Assembly: GCA_003669255.1 (NCBI GenBank) | Contig: QWPO01000028.1 | Coordinates: forward strand, 1 to 32,959 | Direction: 5' to 3' | Source: Planctomycetota bacterium | GTDB lineage: Bacteria > Planctomycetota > Planctomycetia > Pirellulales > UBA1268 | DNA length: 32,959 bases | Shown here: positions 8,363 to 16,709 of the stretch, piece after piece | Numbering within the stretch: position 1 is the first letter of the stretch | How the letters are laid out: each line of letters opens with the position of its first letter | Notes under the pieces: generated by a model | Told to the model about the DNA's origin: nothing | Databases searched by the model: none | The model's input: the letters and a program-made list of their open reading frames with translations, nothing else | Made by a program: the position numbers and the translations under genes

Positions 8363-9439
8363 TTACGGCTGCGCGATCGAGCGATTGCCCGACTTGCCGC
8401 GGGCAACCTCGATGTTCTGCCGCGACGGCTGGTGCTGCGGATCTCGCTTCAGCGCTTCCGAGTACGACCCCACCGCATCGGCATACCGTCCCTGATAGGA
8501 CTGCGCGACGCCGCGGTTGAACCAGGCGCGAACGTCCTTCGGGTCATGACGGATCGCCTGATCGAAGTCAAACTCCGCCTTCCGCGGCTGGTGCGTCTGC
8601 AGGTAGGCCAGACCACGGTTGAGGTAGGCGAGCATGTACGTCCGGTCGCGGCGGATGCTCGACGCGTAGGCGTTGATCGCCTCGAGCGGACGGTCGAGTT
8701 CGACGAGGGTCAGCCCGCGCCAGAGTTCCGGCCGCGGGTCGTCGTAGGCAATGCCCGCGGCATCCTCGAAATCCTCGAGGGCGATGCCGTACAGGCCGAG
8801 GTGGAACCAGGCGATGCCACGACGCAGGTAGAGTTCGGAATCCTGCGGATCGATCGCCAAGCCCCTCGAGCAGGCATCGACGCAGCCTTCGAAGTCACCG
8901 AGCCGCCGCGATGTGACGCCAAGCGCGAGGTAGGCGAGCGTCATCTTCGGGTCGAGCTTGATCACCTCGCGGATCTTCTCGCGGGCCTCTTCGAGCTTCC
9001 CAGCCTTGTCGAGCTTCTCCGCCTCTCCGAGCAGTTTTTCGGCCGGTGTCGGCTCCCAGTCTTGGCTCTGGCTGTCGCGCATCGAGGGACGAGACCGGTC
9101 TGATCGTTCAGCCGGATCGCCCGACACCGTCGTGTCGGGGAAAGGCACAGGCAGCCGGGGACTGGCTTGCGGCCCGGCGGACGGCCGCTCCTTGGGCATG
9201 GTGGGGGCAGGCTGCCGCGGCGTGGGCCGCTGCTCGGACGGCTTGGCGGCGTTGCCGCGGCCGAACGGATTCAGTTCGTCGGCGAACGGGTCATCCTCGG
9301 GCACTCCGCCCGGCTCTCCGCCGCCCTGGGCGTGGACCAGAGAGGAGGCCGCGACGACCGCGAAGCAGGCGGCACAACAAGCGGCTGCAAACAAGGGCCG
9401 CATGCGAAGGAGCATCGTGAAAGGTGTGCGCTGGGTCAT
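8363..9439 (-). CDS. TPR-repeat exported protein
   Basis: Tandem TPR motifs (AYLALGVTSRRLGDFEGCVDACSRGLAIDPQDSELYLRRGIAWFHLGLYGIALEDFEDAAG...AWFNRGVAQSYQGRYADAVGSYSEALKRDPQ); N-terminal signal-like segment. Confidence 0.92.
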   Translation of the reverse strand: MTQRTPFTMLLRMRPLFAAACCAACFAVVAASSLVHAQGGGEPGGVPEDDPFADELNPFGRGNAAKPSEQRPTPRQPAPTMPKERPSAGPQASPRLPVPFPDTTVSGDPAERSDRSRPSMRDSQSQDWEPTPAEKLLGEAEKLDKAGKLEEAREKIREVIKLDPKMTLAYLALGVTSRRLGDFEGCVDACSRGLAIDPQDSELYLRRGIAWFHLGLYGIALEDFEDAAGIAYDDPRPELWRGLTLVELDRPLEAINAYASSIRRDRTYMLAYLNRGLAYLQTHQPRKAEFDFDQAIRHDPKDVRAWFNRGVAQSYQGRYADAVGSYSEALKRDPQHQPSRQNIEVARGKSGNRSIAQP

Positions 9440-9574
9440 GGTGAGAAAGTATCCCTTTGGAAGATCGGCAATTCAAAAGCTGGAAACGGTGCTCCGGGAG
9501 GGCGATCGGTCATCACCCGTGCAATCCTCGCAACCCGTCGTGGTCCCGGAACCCCGACAGCCGCGGCTGGGCCG

Positions 9575-9883
9575 TTAGGCCGGGCCCGCCTCCAGGAGCC
9601 CACCGAGCCGCTCCTGAATGCCGCTCTTGATCTTTCCGGCAAAAAGGCCGGCCATCGCGGGCACCTCGAGCCGAACGACCAGTTCCGCCGGCAGAATCTC
9701 GACGTCGCTCTCGATGGGCATGCCCATCACGTCGAGCGACAGCTGCAGGCGACCGTCTTCGTGCCACTTTGAATCGATGGCGCCGACCTTGCCGGCAAAG
9801 TCGTTACGGGCGCGGCCGACGGCCACTTCGAGACGGCGACGAACCTCGCTCTCGTCGAGGCTGTGCGGAATGCGAACTTCCAT
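9575..9883 (-). CDS. polyhydroxyalkanoic acid system family-like protein
   Basis: MEVRIPHSLDESEVRRRLEVAVGRARNDFAGKVGAIDSKWHEDGRLQLSLDVMGMPIESDVEILPAELVVRLEVPAMAGLFAGKIKSGIQERLG matches the family pattern. Confidence 0.8.
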   Translation of the reverse strand: MEVRIPHSLDESEVRRRLEVAVGRARNDFAGKVGAIDSKWHEDGRLQLSLDVMGMPIESDVEILPAELVVRLEVPAMAGLFAGKIKSGIQERLGGLLEAGPA

Positions 9884-9896
9884 CGATTTCACGGGC

Positions 9897-10691
9897 TCAA
9901 CTCCTCCGGGCAATGCGTGATGGTGACGGGCTGCCGCCAGCGGCTGATTCCGCCTCCGCGAGTGTACCCACGAGTTCGCTCACGTTCCCGCGGCGGACCC
10001 GGCCCATGCGGCCCCCCTCGCAGGCCGCCGACCGCACCCCCAGAATTTGGGCCCCAATTGCCGCAACCTTCGGCAGGTCGATGGCCGTCAACCGGCCCGC
10101 CAGGGCCACCCCCAAACCCCGCGAGCGGGCAGCCGACACCCACGCGCCGACGCGGTCGGTCCCGCCGATCTCGAGGAGCCCGCCGGCCGACTTGTCGAAC
10201 GTGTCGATGAGGATCGTCGAGGCCCCGCCAGCCGCAGCTGCCTCGATCAGCTGGGCGGGATCTGGAGCCTTCGCGAGCTGCCAGTCGGCATAGGCGACGG
10301 CCACGAGTTCGATCGGCTCCGGGACGATCGCCGAAAGCCGTTCATGGGCCGACCGCCATCGGTCGAGCGACAGTCCCGAAGGCCCGACCTTCACCGCTTC
10401 CGGAAACGGAAGTCCGGCGGCCACGAGTTGGGTGGTGAGCGACTCGATGTGGGCCGCGATCGCGCGCTCGCCGGCGACGAGTTCACCGCAGGCGACCGTC
10501 AGCTGCGCCCGACCGGCGACCGCCTCGGCAATCGCGGCGGTGACATCGGCATCGGCTCGTCCGAGGGGCCCACGCGACGGCTCCTTCACGTCGATGATCG
10601 CAGCACCGCCAGCCACGGCCTCCTGCGCTTCGGCGACCGACCGCACGCTCACCAGCAGTCCAGCCGCCAGCCGGCTTCTCGTGGTGTTCAT
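9897..10691 (-). CDS. mfnB: (5-formylfuran-3-yl)methyl phosphate synthase-like (MfnB/DUF556 family)
   Basis: LLVSVRSVAEAQEAVAGGAAIIDVKEPSRGPLGRAD and the VAVAYADWQLAKAPDP...ILIDTFDKSAGGLLE region resemble MfnB; start at ATG 10691, overlapping the upstream stop. Confidence 0.85.
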   Translation of the reverse strand: MNTTRSRLAAGLLVSVRSVAEAQEAVAGGAAIIDVKEPSRGPLGRADADVTAAIAEAVAGRAQLTVACGELVAGERAIAAHIESLTTQLVAAGLPFPEAVKVGPSGLSLDRWRSAHERLSAIVPEPIELVAVAYADWQLAKAPDPAQLIEAAAAGGASTILIDTFDKSAGGLLEIGGTDRVGAWVSAARSRGLGVALAGRLTAIDLPKVAAIGAQILGVRSAACEGGRMGRVRRGNVSELVGTLAEAESAAGGSPSPSRIARRS

Positions 10692-11275
10692 CGCTGCGAC
10701 ACCGGCGTCACTCGCCTCTTGGCCTCGAGCAGCCGCGCTGAAATGTCGCGGGCGATCGCCTGCGAGAGCGGCTCGCACCAGCGACCGTCGAACACCACGT
10801 TGCCATCCTCCCACGAGCCCCACGCCGATGCCACGGGCCGCGACCGCCACTCGACCGCCCGTTCGGCGAGCCGCATCACGAGGGTGCTCACGCGGCGGTC
10901 GGCAGTCTCGTCGTCGGCGCCGAGCGGCTGTGAACCCGGAAAGATGCACTCGACCACTTCCAGCGGCACCCGCTGCACGCCCAACGGCGAAAGCCGCACT
11001 TCGAGCGCGTCACCGCGACACGCAAGCCTCGGCCGGGAAGCGGCCCAGAGGAATGCTGCCCCGACCGTCAGGCCCGCCAGGCAGGCCGTGGCCACGAATG
11101 CGACTCCCCATGCCGGCGGGCGAACTGCGATCAGAACGGCGGCGGCGACCGCCGCAACGGCCATCATCGCCACGAACAGCACGGCCGCCGGCCTGAGGTT
11201 GGCCCGCAGCCAGACCTCGTCCGCGGCATGGGTCTCTCGGCTCAGTTCCGCTTCCGCCGTCGCCTGACCTTGCAT
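10688..11275 (-). CDS. small membrane protein with two TM segments
   Basis: Internal ATG MQGQATAEAELSRE...; AAVLFVAMMAVAAVAAAVLIAV and GVAFVATACLAGLTVGAAFLWAA; ATGA-type overlap with mfnB. Confidence 0.75.
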   Translation of the reverse strand: MQGQATAEAELSRETHAADEVWLRANLRPAAVLFVAMMAVAAVAAAVLIAVRPPAWGVAFVATACLAGLTVGAAFLWAASRPRLACRGDALEVRLSPLGVQRVPLEVVECIFPGSQPLGADDETADRRVSTLVMRLAERAVEWRSRPVASAWGSWEDGNVVFDGRWCEPLSQAIARDISARLLEAKRRVTPVSQR

Positions 11276-11317
11276 ACGATCTGCCGTCGATTCCCTTGCC
11301 ACGAAGAGGCTTCCACC

Positions 11318-12877
11318 ATGCACGATGCAGCACCCGCTGGCGCCGGCCGACTGCCCCTCTGGGGCATCGCCATCGCGCTGGCAGCCTACCTCGTCGCGGC
11401 CGCCCTGGGGCTGCCGCAACATGGTCGCGATTTGCTGGTCCACTCACAAGCGGCCCACGCTGACGACCACGATGCGGCCCCGCACGGCGACGCTGCCGTC
11501 CCTGAGAGTCACGCCGTCGCAGCACCGCCGGTAGCCACCGTGCTGCCGTTCGCCCTCCTGCTCGCGGCGATCGCGATCCTGCCGCTCACCCCGGGCCTCT
11601 CGCACTGGTGGGAGCACAACTCCAGCAAACTCGTCGTCGCGGGCCTGCTCGCGGCCATCACGCTCGGCTACTACCTCCTTGGCCACCGCCATCCGATCGA
11701 TCTCCACTTCCCAGCCCACGCGGTGGTGCAGCCGGCGGCGGCAGGGCTTTCGTGGAGCACCGTCGGCACGGTGCTCATCAACGCGATCCTGGCCGAATAC
11801 ATCCCCTTCATCACGCTCCTCTTCGCCCTCTATGTGATCACCGGCGGCGTGCGGATCGAGGGCGACCTCGAGGCCACGCCCACCACCAACGCGGCCTTCC
11901 TGGCGGTGGGTGCGGTGCTCGCGAGCTTCATCGGCACGACGGGCGCCGCGATGCTGCTGGTGCGGCCGCTCCTCGAGACCAACCGCGAGCGGCGGCACGT
12001 GGCCCACACGCTGGTGTTTTTCATCTTCATCGTCTGCAACTGTGGCGGGCTGCTCCTGCCGATCGGCGACCCGCCACTGTTCCTGGGCTACCTCCAGGGC
12101 GTCGATTTCCTCTGGACGATGTCGCTCTGGAACGAATGGCTGTTCACCAACGGCTCGCTCCTGGTGATCTACTGGCTCTGGGACACGCTCATCGCCCACC
12201 CCCGCGAGACCCGGGCCGACGTCGTCCGCGACCGGCTTCTCACCCGCAGCCTCCGCTTCAGCGGCCTCTGGCCCAACCTGCCGCTGATGGCGGGCGTGAT
12301 CGCCGCCGTGGCGTTCCTCGATCCGTCGAAGCCGTTTCCGGGCACCTCCTGGCATCCATGGATCTACCTCCGGGAGACGGTGCTCCTCGGACTCGTCGGG
12401 CTGTCGCTGCTCCTGGGCTCGGGCGAAGTCCGCCGCAAGAATGCGTTCACCTACGGGGCGATCCTCGAGGTGGCGGCGCTCTTCATCGGCATCTTCATTT
12501 GCATGCAGCCCGCCCTGGCCCTGCTCCACGTCCACGGCGCCAGCCTCGGCCTCTCGTCGCCGCAGTCGTATTTCTGGGCCACCGGGTCACTTTCCGCGGT
12601 GCTCGACAACGCCCCGACCTACCTCGTGTTTTTCGAGGCGGCCGGCATCGACCCGACCGACGGCCTCACCGGCGAAGAGGCCCGGCTCCTCGCAGCGATC
12701 AGCCTCGGGGCGGTGTTCCTGGGGGCGATGACTTATATCGGCAACGGCCCCAACTTCATGGTCAAGGCGATCGCCGAGCAGGCGGGCGTGAAGATGCCGA
12801 GTTTCTTCGGCTACGTGATGTACAGTATGGGGGTGCTGCTGCCGGTGTTCGCCGTGATGGCGTGGCTCTTCGTGTAG
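11318..12877 (+). CDS. Na+/H+ antiporter (NhaD/ArsB/CitM ion-transporter superfamily-like)
   Basis: Polytopic; LLFALYVITGGVRIEGDLEATPTTNAAFLAVGAVLASFIGTTGAAMLLVRPLL, VFFIFIVCNCGGLLLPIGDPPLFLGYLQGVDF, YIGNGPNFMVKAIAEQAGVKMPSFFGYVMYS. Confidence 0.88.
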   Translation: MHDAAPAGAGRLPLWGIAIALAAYLVAAALGLPQHGRDLLVHSQAAHADDHDAAPHGDAAVPESHAVAAPPVATVLPFALLLAAIAILPLTPGLSHWWEHNSSKLVVAGLLAAITLGYYLLGHRHPIDLHFPAHAVVQPAAAGLSWSTVGTVLINAILAEYIPFITLLFALYVITGGVRIEGDLEATPTTNAAFLAVGAVLASFIGTTGAAMLLVRPLLETNRERRHVAHTLVFFIFIVCNCGGLLLPIGDPPLFLGYLQGVDFLWTMSLWNEWLFTNGSLLVIYWLWDTLIAHPRETRADVVRDRLLTRSLRFSGLWPNLPLMAGVIAAVAFLDPSKPFPGTSWHPWIYLRETVLLGLVGLSLLLGSGEVRRKNAFTYGAILEVAALFIGIFICMQPALALLHVHGASLGLSSPQSYFWATGSLSAVLDNAPTYLVFFEAAGIDPTDGLTGEEARLLAAISLGAVFLGAMTYIGNGPNFMVKAIAEQAGVKMPSFFGYVMYSMGVLLPVFAVMAWLFV

Positions 12878-12928
12878 CAGCCGAGCCTTCCTTTTTTCGG
12901 GCCGACGGCGAACCCCCGGCCCCCACGC

Positions 12929-14134
12929 ATGAACGTCCGCCCCGACTCCGACTTCGAGGTCGTCGAAACCGACTCCCAGGTTCGCGACCTCGTGGACCGC
13001 CTCGCCCCCCACCCGCACGTTTGCTTCGACACCGAGTTTGTGTCAGAGCACACCTATCGCAGCCAGCTCTGCCTGGTGCAGGTGGCCGCGCCCGGCATCC
13101 TTGCCGTCATCGACACGCTCAAGGCCCGCGACCTCGACCCGTTCTGGAGGCTCCTCGCCGAGCCCGGCCGTACGACGGTCGTCCACGCCGGCCGCGAGGA
13201 GTTCGGCTTCATTCTCCACGCGATCCAGGCCCGGCCGTCGCACCTGTTCGACGTGCAGGTCGCTGCGGGCCTCGTGGACCACGACTTTCCCGCCGGCTAC
13301 GCCTCGATCGTCCGCCGCTTCCTCAACCTCCCGACCAACAAGGGCGAGACGCGGACCGACTGGCGGCAGCGGCCGCTCACGCAGGCGCAACTGGAATACG
13401 CCGTCGACGACGTCCGCCACCTGGAGCAGCTCTGGCGGAAGCTGGAGCGAAAGCTCGAGTCGCTCGGCCGCGTCGAGTGGATGCAAAACGAGATGGTGGC
13501 CTGGCAGGACGACGTCGAGGAGTCGTTCAGCCGCAAGCGGTGGCGCAGGGTGTCGGGGCTCAATGGCCTCTCCCGCCGGGAACTGGCCGTGGCCCGTGAG
13601 CTCTGGCACTGGCGTGACTCGGTGGCCGAAGAGCGCGACATGCCGCCCAAGCGGGTGCTCCGGGACGACCTCTTGGTGGAACTCTGCAAGCGAAAGAGCG
13701 CCGACGAGCGGCAGATCTCGGCGATCCGCGGCATGCAGCGATCCGACCTGCGGTACATCGTTAAGGGGCTCTCGGAGGCGATCGCCCGCGGCCTCGAACT
13801 CCCCGAGGATGAGTGCCCGGGCGGCGAGCGGCACCGTGCCCCACCGCCGCAGCTGGCGATGCTCGGCCAGTTTCTGGCCACCGCCGTGGCGGGCATGTGC
13901 CGCAGCGAGCACCTGGCGCCGGCGCTTGTCGGCACGTCGTCCGACATGCGCGATCTGCTCTCCTACAAGCTCGGCTACTACGACGAAGAAAGGCCCCCGC
14001 TGCTCGCCACCGGCTGGCGGTCGCGCGTGGTGGGCGACCTCGTGGACGACCTGCTCGCAGGCCGCGCCGCGCTCCGCATCGGCGACATCAAGTCGCACGA
14101 TCCGCTCGTGATCGAGCGCTGGGGCGACCGCTGA
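12929..14134 (+). CDS. rnd: ribonuclease D
   Basis: DEDD exonuclease: VCFDTEFVSEHTYRSQLCLVQVA, VVHAGREEFGFI, FDVQVAAGLV, TDWRQRPLTQAQLEYAVDDVRHLEQLW; HRDC-like C-terminus. Confidence 0.94.
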   Translation: MNVRPDSDFEVVETDSQVRDLVDRLAPHPHVCFDTEFVSEHTYRSQLCLVQVAAPGILAVIDTLKARDLDPFWRLLAEPGRTTVVHAGREEFGFILHAIQARPSHLFDVQVAAGLVDHDFPAGYASIVRRFLNLPTNKGETRTDWRQRPLTQAQLEYAVDDVRHLEQLWRKLERKLESLGRVEWMQNEMVAWQDDVEESFSRKRWRRVSGLNGLSRRELAVARELWHWRDSVAEERDMPPKRVLRDDLLVELCKRKSADERQISAIRGMQRSDLRYIVKGLSEAIARGLELPEDECPGGERHRAPPPQLAMLGQFLATAVAGMCRSEHLAPALVGTSSDMRDLLSYKLGYYDEERPPLLATGWRSRVVGDLVDDLLAGRAALRIGDIKSHDPLVIERWGDR

Positions 14135-14161
14135 CGAGCGCCGCTCGAGGCTCCCACGTAG

Positions 14162-14182
14162 GTGCAGGTTGTCAACCTGCAC
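14162..14182 (+). repeat. palindromic repeat unit, CAGGTT family
   Basis: GTGCAGGTT GTC AACCTGCAC, 9-bp perfect stem, preceded by GTAG. Confidence 0.9.
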
Positions 14183-14206
14183 AAGCATTCCGCGGCAGAT
14201 CCCGCC

Positions 14207-14423
14207 GCGAGGGGCTACCCATGCCCCGTCGCCGGACGCTCACTGCGGGCATGCGACTGTCGCGCCGTCGCCGCCGTCCCGGCGTCGGCTCCGGCTTACG
14301 GTCGCCGGGCGCGGCCCGGCTCCCAGCATCCTGCCCTTCGCTCGCTCGATGCTTCCTCCGCTTCGCCATCGTGGCTGCGCGTCGGAAGCAACGCCGGCTC
14401 CCGGGGCACGGGCAGCCCCTCGC
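14207..14423 (-). other. structured intergenic element closed by a 22-bp inverted repeat
   Basis: 14207-14228 GCGAGGGGCTACCCATGCCCCG versus 14402-14423 CGGGGCACGGGCAGCCCCTCGC; complementary with two A/C mismatches on plus that become G-U on minus. Confidence 0.6.
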
Positions 14424-14505
14424 CCCCTCGTCGCGGTAAGGCGGTGGCAGAAGGCCAACGTCTCATCTGGGTGCCACACACAAGGGCACCGTTTCATGCG
14501 CCGCC

Positions 14506-14639
14506 GCCGGCCCGGATGGCCGGCCCGCCGACAGGCTGCAACGGCCACGATGGCGTTGCAGCCCACACAGCTGCCGGCCCGGATGGCCGGCCCACCGTCA
14601 GGCTGCAACGGCCAGGATGGCGTTGCAGCCGTAAAGCGG
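14506..14639 (-). repeat. tandem duplication of a 67-bp unit, each with two hairpins
   Basis: GCCGGCC-CGGAT-GGCCGGC (14506-14524, 14573-14591) and GGCTGCAACG...CGTTGCAGCC (14534-14563, 14601-14630), both offset by 67 bp. Confidence 0.9.
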
Positions 14640-14718
14640 AGGGCACGGGATTCGAACCCGCAACCGATTTCTCGGCATCTGATTTCGAGTCAGACCGCTA
14701 GCCGTTCGCTTACCCTCC
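14637..14718 (-). tRNA. tRNA-Ser(CGA)
   Basis: Minus strand GGAGGGT...GCCCTCC acceptor (terminal G-T), anticodon arm TCTGA-CTCGAAA-TCAGA, long variable arm, T-arm GCGGGTTCGAATCCCGT. Confidence 0.92.
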
Positions 14719-14900
14719 GGTGTTTGTTTACCGGATCGCGTTTCGGCAGGCCACGGCGGCTGATATTTCCCGGGAGAAACCGCGATTCCTGGACCATCAC
14801 CGCGGTCGACTTCGTGCCGCGGGTGCCGGGGCGAACCGGAATCACTCGGGCGGAACTGATCCGCAGGAACCGAAAGCGGATGGCGAGTGATGGCCCTCCT

Positions 14901-15491
14901 TCAGTACGCAGCCCCGTGGCTCACGCCCGGAATCGAAGGCGACAGATAAAACGTGAATGCGGCGGTGCGAATGCCCTGGCGGACCTGCCGCAACCAGTTG
15001 GGCATGGCATTCGGATCGCTTCCGCTCCCCAGTTGCAAACCGTAGCCCGCCCCATCCTGGCCCCGCATGGCCGATGCGTTGCTTCCGCCTTGCGCGAAAC
15101 TCTCGCCGTCCGTCGCCGCAACCTGCTTCCAATCCTCTCGAAACGCAGGATCCGCCGCGTAGCCAGCAGCCCGGAGTTCGGCCTGCCATCCGCCCGCCTG
15201 CTCGGGCAAAGCCTGGGATACAAGTCCGCTGGGCACGCTGACCTCGGCGATGATCGCGGCGAGGGGATTGCTCGAGCAAGACATCTCGCCGGACCTGCAG
15301 GAATCGAAATCGGAGCCACTGGAACGCTTTGCCACCGAGCGGCCGGCGGCAACCGTGCCTTCGACTCCGCACGCGTCAACCAAGCCGCCGCGGGCGGCTA
15401 CGGGCAGGATGGCTGCCGCCAAGACGGCGAGTTTCGTCACAAGAAGGAAAGTGCGGCGGTCGGCGACATCACAGGTGGAAAACGTCATCAT
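14901..15491 (-). CDS. small exported hypothetical protein
   Basis: Start at MMTFSTCDVADRRTFLLVTKLAVLAAAILPVAARG (signal-like); preceded by a promoter-like sequence at 15768-15796. Confidence 0.65.
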   Translation of the reverse strand: MMTFSTCDVADRRTFLLVTKLAVLAAAILPVAARGGLVDACGVEGTVAAGRSVAKRSSGSDFDSCRSGEMSCSSNPLAAIIAEVSVPSGLVSQALPEQAGGWQAELRAAGYAADPAFREDWKQVAATDGESFAQGGSNASAMRGQDGAGYGLQLGSGSDPNAMPNWLRQVRQGIRTAAFTFYLSPSIPGVSHGAAY

Positions 15492-15767
15492 GATTCGTCT
15501 CCTGGCAGTGTGGTTGCGGCCCGGAAGCACCCACCACCACCGCGACGAATCACAAAAACCGAAGGACAATCCGTGAGCGTGAGCTAGGAAATCGGCCCCA
15601 GAATCAGAAACGGGGCAAATACTTTGCAGCACCGCCGGCAGAAGATCACAGGCACGTAGCCTGGACAGATGAGCCGGTAAGATTGCCGTCGGCGAGCGAT
15701 TTCTCGTCGCGACGGTGATGGGTGCTTGCAGTAGCTTCTTGGTAAAAGAAACCTGTCAATCGAGAGT

Positions 15768-15796
15768 GTTTTAGCCGGCTATGGCTGTAGTGTCAA
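15768..15796 (-). promoter_or_regulatory. predicted sigma70-type promoter
   Basis: Minus strand TTGACA (15791-15796), 17-bp spacer, TAAAAC (15768-15773), with A-rich AAAAAAATAT upstream of the -35. Confidence 0.55.
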
Positions 15797-16014
15797 GTGT
15801 GTCGCAGATATTTTTTTGGGTTTGAGACTCGGCCGCGACGGGCCGCTTACGCCGCCCGTTCCGGAAAGGCCGGGCATGCCGACCGCACGCAGCGTGACGG
15901 CCATGCCGGCCCGGGGAGCCGCCGGTCGCCGCACGGCCGCTTCCTGCCGATATCTTCCAGGTACCGCGGGCAGCGGGCGCCTGGCCGGCCGCCCACCCGC
16001 ATGGAGCGCTCGCG

Positions 16015-16669
<655 letters not shown>

Positions 16670-16709
16670 AGGCCGCCCATCGCTGCCGCGCTCGCGCCTC
16701 CTGAGTGGC

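Noticed and set aside
11608-13599. 663-aa plus-strand ORF
   Set aside because: Alternate frame across the antiporter and RNase D genes, which have clear family motifs in their own frames.
13043-14188. 381-aa minus-strand ORF
   Set aside because: Antisense to RNase D; biased shadow translation.
14169-15587. 472-aa plus-strand ORF spanning the tRNA-Ser
   Set aside because: Reads through the antisense of a tRNA and palindromic repeats; artefact of high GC.
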